From JBKDZR01 sp047971485 (GTDB taxonomy: Bacteria; Pseudomonadota; Alphaproteobacteria; Rhodobacterales; Rhodobacteraceae), in assembly GCA_047971485.1 (NCBI GenBank), contig JBKDZR010000053.1:1-64000 (forward strand): a stretch of DNA of 64,000 bases, read 5' to 3'. The notes below the pieces were generated by a model that was not told the DNA's origin, did not search any database, and saw only the letters and a list, made by a program, of their open reading frames with translations. Positions 18,948 to 30,911 of this stretch are shown here, piece after piece. How positions within the stretch are numbered: position 1 is the first letter of the stretch; each line of letters opens with the position of its first letter. The translations under genes and the position numbers were made by a program.

Positions 18948-18962
18948 CTGAGAAAAGCTCAG
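18948..18962. promoter_or_regulatory. Candidate operator CTGAG-AAAAG-CTCAG
   Basis: A perfect 5+5 inverted repeat, 37 bp (3.5 helical turns) from the previous site and about 140 nt before the rutA-like start. Two similar sites at this spacing suit a LysR-type recall/activation site pair. Confidence 0.45.
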
Positions 18963-19099
18963 CCGCGGCACAGGAATATGTCGTTTGGCGAACACCCTGA
19001 TGCCCCCGACACTGGCGGAAAGGCGGATCACCGTCGCGGATGTCGTCCGTGGCACCGGCAAACCCTGTTCATCAACAGTTTTCGCAGAAAGGACCCCCC

Positions 19100-20203
19100 A
19101 TGACACAGATCGGCGTTTTCCTTCCGATCGGCAGCCGCGGCTGGCTGATCTCGACAACCTCGCCCAAGACGATGCCCAGCTTCGATCTGAACAAGATCGT
19201 CGTTCAGCAGGCCGAACGCTATGGCCTGGATTTCGCGCTGTCGATGATCAAGCTGCGGGGCTATAACGGGCCCTCGGAATACTGGGTGCATAATCTCGAA
19301 AGCTTTACCATGATGTCGGGGCTGGCGGCCGTGACCTCACGGATCAAGCTGTTCGCCTCCTGCGCCATGCTGACGCTGCCACCGGCGCTGACCGCACGCA
19401 TGGCGGTTACCCTGGAAAGTATCGCGCCCGGACGGGTGGGCGTGAACATGGTGACCGGTTGGCAGCCCAAAGAATATCAGCAGATGGGGCTTGAACTGTC
19501 ACCCGAGCATTTCGCCCGCCGCTATGACTATGCCGCCGAATATGTCCAGGTCATGCAGGAACTGTGGCGGGACGGCGTGTCCAACTTCAAGGGCGATTTC
19601 TTTCAGATGGACGACTGCAAATTGTCGCCCAGCCCGACCAACGGCAAGATTCCGATCGTTGGCGCGGGCCAGTCCGAAAAGGGCATGGAGTTCGTGGCCA
19701 AATACGGCGATTACAATTTTGTCGGGGCTGGCGGCGATCTGAACGAAACCCAGAATTCCAAGGACATGGTGGCCAAGGTCAACGCCGCCGCCGAAAAGCA
19801 CGGGCGTGACACAGGGGCTTTCCTGTTGCTGATGGTCATCGCCGACCGGACCGAGGAACTGGCCTTCGAGAAATGGGAACTGTATAAAAAGGGTACCGAT
19901 ATCGAGGCCCTGGAATGGCAGGCTGCGCAGGCCGGCCATGACAAGGTGGCCAAGGAAGGCTCGACCGCTTCGAATCTGGTGCGGGCCATCAAGGCACCCC
20001 AACCCACAGGGATGCTCAAGCTGATCGGGTCCTATGAACAGGTCGCCGCCATGCTGGATGAAATCGCTTCGACCCCCGGTTTGAAGGGGATCATGCTGAC
20101 CTTCGACGATTTCATCATCGGGATCGAGCAATTCGGCCAATACATCCAGCCGCTGATGAAAACCCGAAACCCGTCACTGTCCACGGCAGTCGCGGCGGAA
20201 TAA
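19100..20203 (+). CDS. RutA-like flavin-dependent monooxygenase (luciferase family)
   Basis: A 367-residue LLM flavoprotein closely resembling pyrimidine monooxygenase RutA as I recall it: QIGVFLPIGSRGWLISTT, FDLNKIVVQQAE, FALSMIKLRGYNGP, HNLESFTMMSGLAAVTSRI, GVNMVTGWQPKEY and LTFDDFIIGIEQFG. RutA opens the uracil ring with O2 and reduced FMN. The ATG at 19100 follows AAAGGACCC; an in-frame upstream start lacks a ribosome site. No rutC-G genes accompany it, and no RutF-type flavin reductase is in the window. It may attack uracil, a uracil analogue or another cyclic amide. Confidence 0.9.
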   Translation: MTQIGVFLPIGSRGWLISTTSPKTMPSFDLNKIVVQQAERYGLDFALSMIKLRGYNGPSEYWVHNLESFTMMSGLAAVTSRIKLFASCAMLTLPPALTARMAVTLESIAPGRVGVNMVTGWQPKEYQQMGLELSPEHFARRYDYAAEYVQVMQELWRDGVSNFKGDFFQMDDCKLSPSPTNGKIPIVGAGQSEKGMEFVAKYGDYNFVGAGGDLNETQNSKDMVAKVNAAAEKHGRDTGAFLLLMVIADRTEELAFEKWELYKKGTDIEALEWQAAQAGHDKVAKEGSTASNLVRAIKAPQPTGMLKLIGSYEQVAAMLDEIASTPGLKGIMLTFDDFIIGIEQFGQYIQPLMKTRNPSLSTAVAAE

Positions 20204-20222
20204 CCGGTCCCGGAGGAGGGAT

Positions 20223-20265
20223 CCCCAGCAGATCATCGTGGCTTCACCCCCATGATCTGCTGGGG
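20223..20265. terminator. Strong bidirectional terminator
   Basis: A perfect 14-bp stem (20223-20236 with 20252-20265) begins CCCCAGCAGATCAT, with a 15-nt loop and downstream CCTGTCTGTTTT. It separates the RutA-like gene from the convergent MarR-type gene. Confidence 0.75.
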
Positions 20266-20325
20266 CCTGTCTGTTTTGGCAGGGCTTTGATCCGAGAACC
20301 GGTGATCCCTTTTCGGACATCTTGC

Positions 20326-20823
20326 TCAGTAGATATACCGGATCTGGTCGGTCCAGTAGCGTTCGACACGACGCAGGGATCCATTGATGGCTTCAACACC
20401 ATCATCTCCCAGAATCCCCCGGCTTTCCAAACCTTCGGCATGACGGGCGAACAGATCTTCCACGGTTTCACGGACATGCCGGCCCTTTTCGGTCAGCTTC
20501 ACCCGCACCGAGCGGCGGTCAATATCGCAACGCTGATGGTGCATATAGCCCATCTCGACCAGTTTCTTGAGGTTATAGGACACATTCGAGCCCTGATAAT
20601 AGCCACGGGTCTTCAATTCCCCGGCAGTCACCTCATTCTCGCCGATATTGAACAGAAGCAATGCCTGAACCGCATTGATTTCCAGAACGCCGACACGTTC
20701 GAATTCGTCCTTGATGACGTCCAGCAACAACCGGTGCAGGCGTTCCACCAATGCCAGAACATCAAGGTAGCCGCGCATGAAACTCTTGTCACCCGCCGCA
20801 GCAAGTTCGGGATGAATACTCAT
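20326..20823 (-). CDS. MarR family winged-helix regulator, LdtR-like
   Basis: A 165-residue protein. The wHTH region includes VLEINAVQALLLFNIGENEVTAGELKTRGYYQGSNVSYNLKKLVEMGY and the wing segment DRRSVRVKLTEKG. This wording is that of the alphaproteobacterial LdtR group, which in Liberibacter/Rhizobiales regulates an L,D-transpeptidase and stress tolerance. GGAGAA precedes the ATG. Here it is single, next to sdhE, so it is probably a core regulator and not part of the RutA cluster. Confidence 0.85.
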   Translation of the reverse strand: MSIHPELAAAGDKSFMRGYLDVLALVERLHRLLLDVIKDEFERVGVLEINAVQALLLFNIGENEVTAGELKTRGYYQGSNVSYNLKKLVEMGYMHHQRCDIDRRSVRVKLTEKGRHVRETVEDLFARHAEGLESRGILGDDGVEAINGSLRRVERYWTDQIRYIY

Positions 20824-20882
20824 TCACTTTCTCCGCCAACCCTTTGGTTCAGCGAAGATCGCCGCGAAAGCCCAATATCCGG

Positions 20883-21167
20883 TTAAGCCCCGCGACCCAG
20901 CGAAATCCCCTGGCCAATCCGGCTGGAAATATGGCTGATCAGCGCCCCGTAGCGGTCCGGCGGCGTTTTCTGACCACTGAACCATTGGTAAAGATCATGG
21001 TCGTTTTCCGAGAGCATCGCTTCGTAAAGATCCAGATCCGAGGCCTCCAGATCTTGCAGATGAATTTCTGAGAATGTCCCGAGAATAAGATCCATCTCTT
21101 TGATTCCACGCCGATTTGAGCGCATTTTTAGCCGTTTCAGACGGGTCGTTCTGGTTTCAACAGTCAT
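20883..21167 (-). CDS. sdhE: FAD assembly factor SdhE (succinate dehydrogenase assembly factor 2)
   Basis: A 94-residue protein with the SdhE core: RLKRLKMRSNRRGIKEMD contains the RGxxE motif needed for covalent flavinylation of SdhA, followed by helices DLYEAMLSENDHDLYQWFSGQ. The ATG at 21167 gives the usual length; the open frame continues upstream without a better start. It helps attach FAD to succinate dehydrogenase in the cytosol. Confidence 0.92.
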   Translation of the reverse strand: MTVETRTTRLKRLKMRSNRRGIKEMDLILGTFSEIHLQDLEASDLDLYEAMLSENDHDLYQWFSGQKTPPDRYGALISHISSRIGQGISLGRGA

Positions 21168-24075
<2,908 letters not shown>

Positions 24076-24460
24076 GCCCGCCCTTACCTGTCCCGGACGC
24101 CACGGACAAGCACCGCGCACCCGGGACGGGATCGGATCGGTTTGTAGAAAGGGGCCGGCATCATCGCGCCAGCGCGCCACAGCCCTCCATGGTCCAGCAG
24201 ATCAAGCCGCGCCAGCGCGCCGGACCGGGGCTGAGGCCCCACCCCCGTGAGCGATGCGTTACGGAAGCCGTGGTAGCGCGCTCTCGGGGCCAGAAACAAA
24301 CAGCGGACAAGCGCCGGGCCGTGGGCCGGTCCAACGCACAGCAAAGCGCCCGTTCCGGGCTTGTTCCGCGCCGGGAAGAGATGGGCCATAATCTGCGGCT
24401 TTGGCCTGCGCACAGGACCGGCCCTGTTCACGTCCCCACCTGGGCCCCAACGGGCCGGGG
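24076..24460. other. Intergenic region upstream of the MATE gene
   Basis: A 385-bp gap. It contains a GGGGC-TGAG-GCCCC hairpin (24228-24241) and a 17-mer, TCAAGCCGCGCCAGCGC (24202-24218), that recurs exactly at 62341-62357 downstream of valS. I find no tRNA fold, no ribosome site with a credible gene and no clear promoter. Confidence 0.4.
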
Positions 24461-25201
24461 TTACTGAACCTCGACTGCCCGGCTGAAGATCTGCGACAGG
24501 CTGCCCCGGCGGAAGCTGCGCAAGCTCATCCGTGCCGGAACCACGCGGATCCCCGCCGTCAGATCGTTATATTGCGGCTTGCCGCGATACTCATCCACCG
24601 CATGCCCCCACAGGGCAAACAGGCTGATCGCAGAGCCCTGCGGGCGATACTCGGTCCCGATGGTATACAGCAGACCGTCGCTGTCGCCCTCCAGTCCGGC
24701 ATCCACCGCCCACTCGCCATCCAGCCAGATCGTCGCCGTTGCAATCCCGAAGGCCGAGGCCCCGTCACGGCCATCCACTTCGCCATGATCGGCCACCCCC
24801 TGGAACCCGACGACACCGCGCCAGTCCAGGGCCGTGCCGAAATGCTGGATCCCATAGGCCAGTTCGGCCGTGGTGCTTTGCTGATCATCGTGGCGCAACC
24901 GGGCCCCCAGGGCAAAACGGTTATCCCCGACACGGCGGGCGAAATCGACCTCAAGCCCGGTATTGGCCGGGTAGGAGCCACTGAAATCCTCGTTATCGAC
25001 CCCCAGTTCCACGGCCGTGCGAATCCGTCCCGACATGGCCGACCAACTGTACCCGGCCGTCAAGCGAAAGATATCGTTGTCGCGCCGGTCGATGGTATGG
25101 CGGGCCGAATAGGCCAGAGCCCCATCAAAGCGCGGAACATCCTGGGCCACGGCCGGATGGCACAGGATACAGCCCAACAGCGCCACAATCGTCTTTTTCA
25201 T
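24461..25201 (-). CDS. Secreted outer-membrane-barrel-like protein, function unknown
   Basis: A 246-residue protein with a clear signal peptide (MKKTIVALLGCILCHPAVAQ, cleavage before DVPRF). The rest alternates polar and hydrophobic residues with repeated aromatic/glycine strands (LTAGYSWSAMSGRIRTAVELG, LTAGIRV), as in small beta-barrel outer-membrane proteins. It does not end in the C-terminal aromatic residue typical of BAM substrates (it ends AVEVQ). AAAAGG lies 7 nt before the ATG. It is divergent from parE. No family is recognised. Confidence 0.7.
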   Translation of the reverse strand: MKKTIVALLGCILCHPAVAQDVPRFDGALAYSARHTIDRRDNDIFRLTAGYSWSAMSGRIRTAVELGVDNEDFSGSYPANTGLEVDFARRVGDNRFALGARLRHDDQQSTTAELAYGIQHFGTALDWRGVVGFQGVADHGEVDGRDGASAFGIATATIWLDGEWAVDAGLEGDSDGLLYTIGTEYRPQGSAISLFALWGHAVDEYRGKPQYNDLTAGIRVVPARMSLRSFRRGSLSQIFSRAVEVQ

Positions 25202-25336
25202 CGCTCTGCCTTTTCATGATTATAGCGCAGTTATGGGGGATTGGTGCCATTGCACGCCTATCGGCGCAAGCCGCGCATTGCCCCCCGCCCCCATGATCTC
25301 GTAATGTGGTGCAAACAGAAAACAACGGGCAGTCAC

Positions 25337-27301
25337 ATGGCAGAGGATCTTCTTTCCGGAACCGACCGCGCCGCCGCGGAATACGGCGCCGACAGCATTG
25401 TCGTGCTGGAGGGGCTGGAACCAGTGCGCAAACGGCCGGGCATGTATATCGGCGGCACCGATGAACGCGCCCTGCACCATCTGGTGGCCGAGGTGCTGGA
25501 CAACGCCATGGATGAGGCCGTGGCCGGCCACGCCACCCGGATCGAACTGGAAGTGCATGGCGATCATTCCATCACCATCCGCGATAACGGCCGCGGCATC
25601 CCCGTGGATCCCCATCCCCGCTTTCCCGACAAATCGGCGCTGGAGGTAATCCTGTGCACACTGCATGCCGGGGGCAAGTTCGACGGCAAGGCCTATGAAA
25701 CCTCAGGCGGGTTGCATGGCGTCGGTGTATCCGTGGTCAATGCGCTGTCCGATCAGCTGCGGGTCGAGGTGGCGCGCAACCGCACGCTCTATGCCCAGGA
25801 ATTTTCCCGTGGCCTGCCCCAGGGGCCGGTTCAGGAAATCGGCGCGGCCCCGAACCGGCGCGGCACATCCGTCACCTTCCACCCCGATGCCGAGATCTTC
25901 GGACATCTGCGGTTCAAGCCGGCCCGCCTGTTCAAGATGGCGCGCTCCAAGGCCTATCTGTTCTCGGGCGTCGAGATCCGCTGGAAGTGCCACCTGGACG
26001 AAGACGACACCCCGAAAGAAGCCACCTTCCACTTTCCCGGCGGCCTGGCCGATTACCTGAACGAAACCCTGGGCGCGGCGGCCACCTATGCGGATGCGCC
26101 TTTCGCCGGCAAGGTATCCTTTCAGGAACGCTTCAATGTGCCCGGATCGGTCGAATGGGCGATCAACTGGACGCCCACGCGTGACGGCTTCATCCAGTCC
26201 TACTGTAACACCGTGCCCACGCCTGAGGGCGGCACCCATGAGGCCGGCTTCTGGGCTGCGATCCTCAAGGGCATCCGCGCCTATGGCGAGTTGGCCAGCA
26301 ACCGCAAGGCCAGCCAGATCACCCGCGAGGATCTGACCGCCGGCGGCTGTGCACTGGTGTCCTGCTTCATCCGCGAACCGGAATTCGTAGGCCAGACCAA
26401 GGACCGCCTGGCCACGACCGAGGCCGCCCGGCTGGTCGAAAACGCCGTACGCGACCGCTTTGACAACTGGCTGGCGGCGGATACGAAATCGGCAGGCGCA
26501 ATCCTGGATTTCCTTGTGCTGCGCGCCGAGGAACGCCTGCGCCGCCGCCAGGAAAAGGAAACCGCCCGCAAAACCGCCACCAAGAAACTGCGCCTGCCCG
26601 GCAAGCTGGTGGATTGTTCGGCCACCAATCGCGATGGAACGGAACTGTTCATCGTCGAAGGTGACAGCGCCGGCGGCTCGGCCAAGATGGCGCGCGATCG
26701 CAAGACCCAAGGCTTGCTGCCCCTGCGCGGCAAGATCCTGAACGTTCTGGGGGCGGCGTCATCCAAGCTGGGGCAGAACCAGGAAATCGACAACATCTGT
26801 CAGGCCCTCGGCGTCAGCATGGGCAGCAAGTTCCGCGTCGACGATCTGCGCTATGACAAGGTCATCATCATGACCGATGCCGATGTCGACGGGGCCCATA
26901 TCGCCGCGCTGCTGATGACCTTTTTCTTCTCGCAGATGCGGCCGCTGATCGACCACGGCCACCTGTACCTTGCCTGCCCGCCCCTGTTCCGCCTGACCCA
27001 GGGCGCTCGACGCGTCTATTGCCTGGATGAGGAAGAGCGCGAGGCCTGGATGGCCAAGGGGCTGGGCGGGCGCGGCAAGATCGACGTCAGCCGCTTCAAG
27101 GGGCTGGGCGAGATGGACGCCAAGGATCTGAGGGACACCACGATGAACCCCGACACGCGCCGCCTGATCCGGGTCAGCGTGGATGATGACGAACCGGGCG
27201 AAACCGACGATCTGGTGGATCGGCTGATGGGCAAGCGCCCCGAGATGCGATTCCAGTACATCCAGGAAAACGCACGCTTCGTCGAAGAGCTGGACGTCTG
27301 A
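25337..27301 (+). CDS. parE: DNA topoisomerase IV subunit B
   Basis: A 654-residue type IIA topoisomerase ATPase subunit. The GHKL ATP site shows EVLDNAMDEAVAG, IRDNGRGIPVD and GGLHGVGVSVVNALS. The transducer domain follows, then TOPRIM with EGDSAGGSAKMARDRKTQ and DADVDGAHI. The length and the absence of the long GyrB insert point to ParE over GyrB. The ATG at 25337 gives the usual N-terminus (AEDLLSGTDRAAAEYGADSIVVLEGLEPVRKRPGMY segment). With ParC it decatenates daughter chromosomes. Confidence 0.95.
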   Translation: MAEDLLSGTDRAAAEYGADSIVVLEGLEPVRKRPGMYIGGTDERALHHLVAEVLDNAMDEAVAGHATRIELEVHGDHSITIRDNGRGIPVDPHPRFPDKSALEVILCTLHAGGKFDGKAYETSGGLHGVGVSVVNALSDQLRVEVARNRTLYAQEFSRGLPQGPVQEIGAAPNRRGTSVTFHPDAEIFGHLRFKPARLFKMARSKAYLFSGVEIRWKCHLDEDDTPKEATFHFPGGLADYLNETLGAAATYADAPFAGKVSFQERFNVPGSVEWAINWTPTRDGFIQSYCNTVPTPEGGTHEAGFWAAILKGIRAYGELASNRKASQITREDLTAGGCALVSCFIREPEFVGQTKDRLATTEAARLVENAVRDRFDNWLAADTKSAGAILDFLVLRAEERLRRRQEKETARKTATKKLRLPGKLVDCSATNRDGTELFIVEGDSAGGSAKMARDRKTQGLLPLRGKILNVLGAASSKLGQNQEIDNICQALGVSMGSKFRVDDLRYDKVIIMTDADVDGAHIAALLMTFFFSQMRPLIDHGHLYLACPPLFRLTQGARRVYCLDEEEREAWMAKGLGGRGKIDVSRFKGLGEMDAKDLRDTTMNPDTRRLIRVSVDDDEPGETDDLVDRLMGKRPEMRFQYIQENARFVEELDV

Positions 27302-27323
27302 TATCGCCCGGACAGGGGCCGCT

Positions 27324-27509
27324 TCAGTGGCAATGCACCTTGCCGGTCGCCGTTTCCATATGACAGCACTGGCCCGGAGGTGAGGATTTCCGGCATCCCC
27401 CGCCATGGGACAACGCCTGAACCGCGCTGTCAGCGGCGACCGGCACAGCTGCGTCAAGCCCCCCGACGGCACCGATCAGGGCAAAGCCCACCGCAACAAT
27501 GATCTTCAT
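27324..27509 (-). CDS. Small secreted Cys/His-rich protein
   Basis: A 61-residue protein. The signal peptide-like start MKIIVAVGFALIGAVGGLDA is followed by a short mature part ending GGCRKSSPPGQCCHME...GKVHCH, with four Cys and three His in 25 residues. A GAGGTG ribosome site precedes the ATG. The Cys/His pattern suggests metal binding or disulphides in the periplasm. I recall similar short proteins in related genomes but cannot name a family. It is convergent with parE. Confidence 0.6.
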   Translation of the reverse strand: MKIIVAVGFALIGAVGGLDAAVPVAADSAVQALSHGGGCRKSSPPGQCCHMETATGKVHCH

Positions 27510-27658
27510 TGAAAGACACCTCGCTTTAATCTGAAACAGATTAGGGGCCCGCCGGCGCGCGCACAAGCGAAACGATCGACCATGGCCAGCCGCCATGACA
27601 TCTTCCGTTTCCCCACGCTCTGGTCTAGACACGCCCCGCGTAACCGGGGGCTAGCCGC

Positions 27659-29830
27659 ATGACCGAACCGAAGATCACCGATGACCTGATCGCCGCCCAT
27701 GGGCTGACGCCCGGGGAATACCAGCAGATCCTGGAAATCATCGGACGCACACCCAGTTTCACCGAGCTGGGGATCTTCTCGGCGATGTGGAACGAACATT
27801 GTTCCTACAAGTCCTCGAAGAAGTGGCTACGGACCCTGCCGACCACGGGCCCTCAGGTCATCTGCGGCCCCGGTGAAAATGCCGGCGTCGTGGATATCGG
27901 TGACGGGCAGGCCGTGGTCTTCAAGATGGAAAGCCACAACCACCCCAGCTATATCGAGCCCTATCAGGGCGCGGCCACCGGTGTGGGGGGCATCCTGCGC
28001 GATGTTTTCACCATGGGCGCCCGGCCCATTGCGGCGATGAATTCGCTCAGCTTCGGGGCACCGGACCATCCCAAGACGCGGCAATTGGTGCACGGCGTGG
28101 TGGCCGGTGTCGGCGGCTATGGCAACTGTTTCGGCGTGCCCACCGTCGGGGGCGAGGTACGGTTCCATCCGTCCTATAACGGCAACTGTCTGGTCAACGC
28201 TTTTGCCGCCGGTCTGGCCGATGCGGATGCGATCTTCTACTCGGCGGCCTCGGGCGTCGGCATGCCCGTGGTCTATCTGGGCGCCAAGACCGGGCGCGAT
28301 GGGGTTGGCGGGGCCACCATGGCCTCGGCGGAATTCGACGACACGATCGAGGAAAAACGCCCCACCGTGCAGGTTGGCGATCCGTTCACCGAAAAGCGCC
28401 TGATGGAGGCCTGCCTGGAACTGATGGCCACCGGGGCCGTCATCTCGATCCAGGATATGGGCGCAGCCGGGCTGACCTGTTCCGCCGTGGAGATGGGCGA
28501 CAAGGGCGGCCTGGGCATCCGGCTGAACCTGGATCGCGTGCCGGTGCGCGAAGAGAAGATGAGCGCCTATGAAATGATGCTGTCGGAATCCCAGGAACGG
28601 ATGCTGATGGTCCTGCGCCCCGAGAAAGAGGCCGAGGCCAAGGCGGTGTTCGAGAAATGGGATCTCGATTTCGCCATTGTCGGGGAAACCATCGCCGAGG
28701 ATCGCTTCCTGATCCTGCTGGGTGACGAGGTGAAGGCCGATCTGCCGCTGTCGAAGCTGGCCTCCAGCGCGCCGGAATACGACCGCCCCCATGTGCCCAC
28801 CCCGGCCCCAACCGAGGATCCCGGACTGGCGGCACGTATCGCCGGGCTAGACCCGATGGACGGGCTGCGCGCCCTGATCGGCAGCCCCAACTACGCCTCG
28901 CGCGCCTGGGTCTGGGAACAGTATGATACGATGGTCATGGGCGATACCGTGATCACCCCGGGCGCGGGCGCGGGCGTGGTGCGCATTCATGGCACCGGCA
29001 AGGCGCTGGCCTTCACCTCGGATGTGACGCCGCGCTATGTCCGCGCCAACCCGGTCGAGGGCGGCAAGCAGGCCGTGGCCGAGGCCTACCGCAACCTGTG
29101 CTCCGTGGGCGCCCGGCCCCTGGCAACCACTGACAACCTGAATTTCGGCAATCCCGAAAAGCCCGAGATCATGGGCCAGTTCGTCGGCGCCATCCAGGGC
29201 ATCGGCGCCGCCTGTACCGCGCTGGACATGCCCATCGTCTCGGGCAATGTCAGCCTTTACAATGAGACAGATGGCCAGGCCATTCTGCCCACGCCCACCA
29301 TCGGCGCGGTCGGGCTGATCGACGATCTGGATGGGCTGATCGGAGGGGTGCTGGCCGAGGGCCATGTGCTGCTGCTGCTGGGCGAAACCAGGGGGCATCT
29401 GGGCCAATCCGCCTTGGCCGCCGAGATGTTCGGCCTGGAAACCGGCGATGCGCCGGCCGTGGATCTGACTGCCGAGTGCGCCCATGGCCGCTTTGTCCAG
29501 GAACATCGCGGGCAGATCGCGGCCTGCACCGACCTGTCCGATGGCGGGCTGGCGCTGGCCGCCTTCGATCTGGCGGCCAAGGCGGGTCTGGGTCTGACGC
29601 TGGAGGAAAGCGATCCGACGCACCTGTTTGGCGAGGATCAAGGCCGCTATCTGATTGGCTGCACCCCCGGGAATGCCAGCACGCTTCTGGCTGCGGCACA
29701 AGACGCCGACCTTCCCCTGCGACGCATCGGCACGGCGGGCGGCGACAGCCTGTGCATGGGCACCGCAACAGCCCCGCTGGCGGATCTGGTGGCGCGCTAC
29801 CGCGCCGGCCTGTCCGCCGCGATCGACTGA
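27659..29830 (+). CDS. purL: Phosphoribosylformylglycinamidine synthase subunit PurL
   Basis: A 723-residue small-type PurL. Typical segments are [49 protein letters not shown] and the second-half equivalents [16 protein letters not shown] and [11 protein letters not shown]. With PurQ and PurS it converts FGAR to FGAM in purine synthesis. The start at 27659 is the usual MTEPKI. It is followed by bolA and grxD, a gene order common in Rhodobacterales. Confidence 0.97.
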   Translation: MTEPKITDDLIAAHGLTPGEYQQILEIIGRTPSFTELGIFSAMWNEHCSYKSSKKWLRTLPTTGPQVICGPGENAGVVDIGDGQAVVFKMESHNHPSYIEPYQGAATGVGGILRDVFTMGARPIAAMNSLSFGAPDHPKTRQLVHGVVAGVGGYGNCFGVPTVGGEVRFHPSYNGNCLVNAFAAGLADADAIFYSAASGVGMPVVYLGAKTGRDGVGGATMASAEFDDTIEEKRPTVQVGDPFTEKRLMEACLELMATGAVISIQDMGAAGLTCSAVEMGDKGGLGIRLNLDRVPVREEKMSAYEMMLSESQERMLMVLRPEKEAEAKAVFEKWDLDFAIVGETIAEDRFLILLGDEVKADLPLSKLASSAPEYDRPHVPTPAPTEDPGLAARIAGLDPMDGLRALIGSPNYASRAWVWEQYDTMVMGDTVITPGAGAGVVRIHGTGKALAFTSDVTPRYVRANPVEGGKQAVAEAYRNLCSVGARPLATTDNLNFGNPEKPEIMGQFVGAIQGIGAACTALDMPIVSGNVSLYNETDGQAILPTPTIGAVGLIDDLDGLIGGVLAEGHVLLLLGETRGHLGQSALAAEMFGLETGDAPAVDLTAECAHGRFVQEHRGQIAACTDLSDGGLALAAFDLAAKAGLGLTLEESDPTHLFGEDQGRYLIGCTPGNASTLLAAAQDADLPLRRIGTAGGDSLCMGTATAPLADLVARYRAGLSAAID

Positions 29831-29896
29831 CCCGGCCCGGGCCCCGCTTGCGGTCGACCCGGTGCCGTTCTACATCTGGGCCAAGGAGATGCCGCC

Positions 29897-30139
29897 ATGC
29901 CAATGCAAGCCCACGAAATCGAAACCCTGATCCGGGAAAGCTTCCCTCAGGCGCAGGTCACGATCACCGATCTCGCCGGGGACGGGAACCACTTTGCCGC
30001 CGAGGTCGTGGATGAAAGCTTTCGCGGCATGAACCGGGTTCAGCAGCAACGTGCCGTCTATGCCGCGCTGAAAGGCAAGATGGACGGCAACCATGGCGAA
30101 TTGCACGCCCTGGCCCTGACCACCAAGGCCCCCGACTAG
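29897..30139 (+). CDS. BolA/IbaG family iron-sulfur metabolism protein
   Basis: An 80-residue protein with the BolA fold: an N-terminal helix (AHEIETLIRESFPQAQVTITDL), a central FAAEVVDESFRGMNRVQQQRAVYAAL and a conserved His near the C-terminus (GELHALAL). It lacks the longer BolA C-terminal tail, so it is closer to the YrbA/IbaG type. It lies upstream of a CGFS glutaredoxin, its known [2Fe-2S] partner. Confidence 0.92.
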   Translation: MPMQAHEIETLIRESFPQAQVTITDLAGDGNHFAAEVVDESFRGMNRVQQQRAVYAALKGKMDGNHGELHALALTTKAPD

Positions 30140-30213
30140 ACCACGCCTGCCGCCCTGCCCCACCGGGCCGGCCACGGGCGATCCGGCCGCGACAAGGATA
30201 AGAAGGTAATCCC

Positions 30214-30576
30214 ATGACCGACGCGAAAACCCAGATCGAAGAAACGGTAAAACAGAACGATGTGGTTCTGTTCATGAAAGGCACGAAAAGCATGCCCCAA
30301 TGCGGCTTTTCCAGCCGCGTGGCAGGGGTTCTGAACTACATGGGCGTCGCGTTCGCCGATGTGAATGTGCTGGAGGATGACGCGATCCGCCAGGGCATCA
30401 AGGATTTCAGCGACTGGCCGACCATCCCCCAGCTTTACGTGAAGGGCGAGTTCATCGGCGGCTGCGATATCATCACGGAAATGACCCTGTCAGGCGAGTT
30501 GGACCAGCTGTTCACCGACAAGGGCGTGGCCTTCGACAAGGACGCCGCCGACAAGATCCGCGAAGCCAACGCCTGA
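30214..30576 (+). CDS. grxD: Monothiol glutaredoxin, Grx4 family
   Basis: A 120-residue protein with the CGFS active site ([12 protein letters not shown]), [19 protein letters not shown] and an initial FMKGTK. This family carries and transfers [2Fe-2S] clusters, often as a heterodimer with a BolA protein, here encoded 74 bp upstream. An AGAAGG ribosome site lies before the ATG. Confidence 0.95.
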   Translation: MTDAKTQIEETVKQNDVVLFMKGTKSMPQCGFSSRVAGVLNYMGVAFADVNVLEDDAIRQGIKDFSDWPTIPQLYVKGEFIGGCDIITEMTLSGELDQLFTDKGVAFDKDAADKIREANA

Positions 30577-30582
30577 TCAACA

Positions 30583-30603
30583 GCCCCCTTCCCAGCGGGG
30601 GGC
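30583..30603. terminator. Hairpin after grxD
   Basis: GCCCCC (30583-30588) and GGGGGC (30598-30603) pair just after the grxD stop. No U-tract follows, so the call as terminator is moderate. Confidence 0.4.
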
Positions 30604-30911
30604 AAACAGGTGTCGGCTGTTTCTGGCTTTTCGTCAGACTTCTGACCGCAAAATCAGTGCGGATTTCCGTGTGAAGAGCGGCAAAAGCCAAGGCCGAGGC
30701 CTTTGTGTCCGGGTCGTCCTGCCCAACAGAGGGCGCGCCTGCCCGTGGGATGGCGCCGCCAACGGCTGAGCGACGCGCTTTATCGCGCCACCCACATTTC
30801 TTCGCGGGGCTGGTGCGCTGACATCAGCCAAGCGCCAGCCCGCGGGGACGGGCGGGCACTCGCCCGGCGGGCCTGCGGCCCTGGTTCCGGGCTGAGCGGG
30901 GAGGAGAAAAT
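30604..30911. other. Intergenic stretch between grxD and the 6S RNA candidate
   Basis: No convincing gene. It contains a hairpin at 30807-30841 (GGGCTGG with CCAGCCC, continued by CGCT/AGCG across a small bulge) and a GC-rich stretch at 30841-30900 that could terminate a minus-strand RNA. Short open frames cross it on both strands, but none has a ribosome site plus protein-like composition. Confidence 0.4.

Noticed and set aside
24240..24310. A tRNA-like stretch (GCGCTACCACGG on the minus strand).
   Set aside because: No T-arm GTTCRA sequence, acceptor stem or plausible anticodon arm can be drawn.
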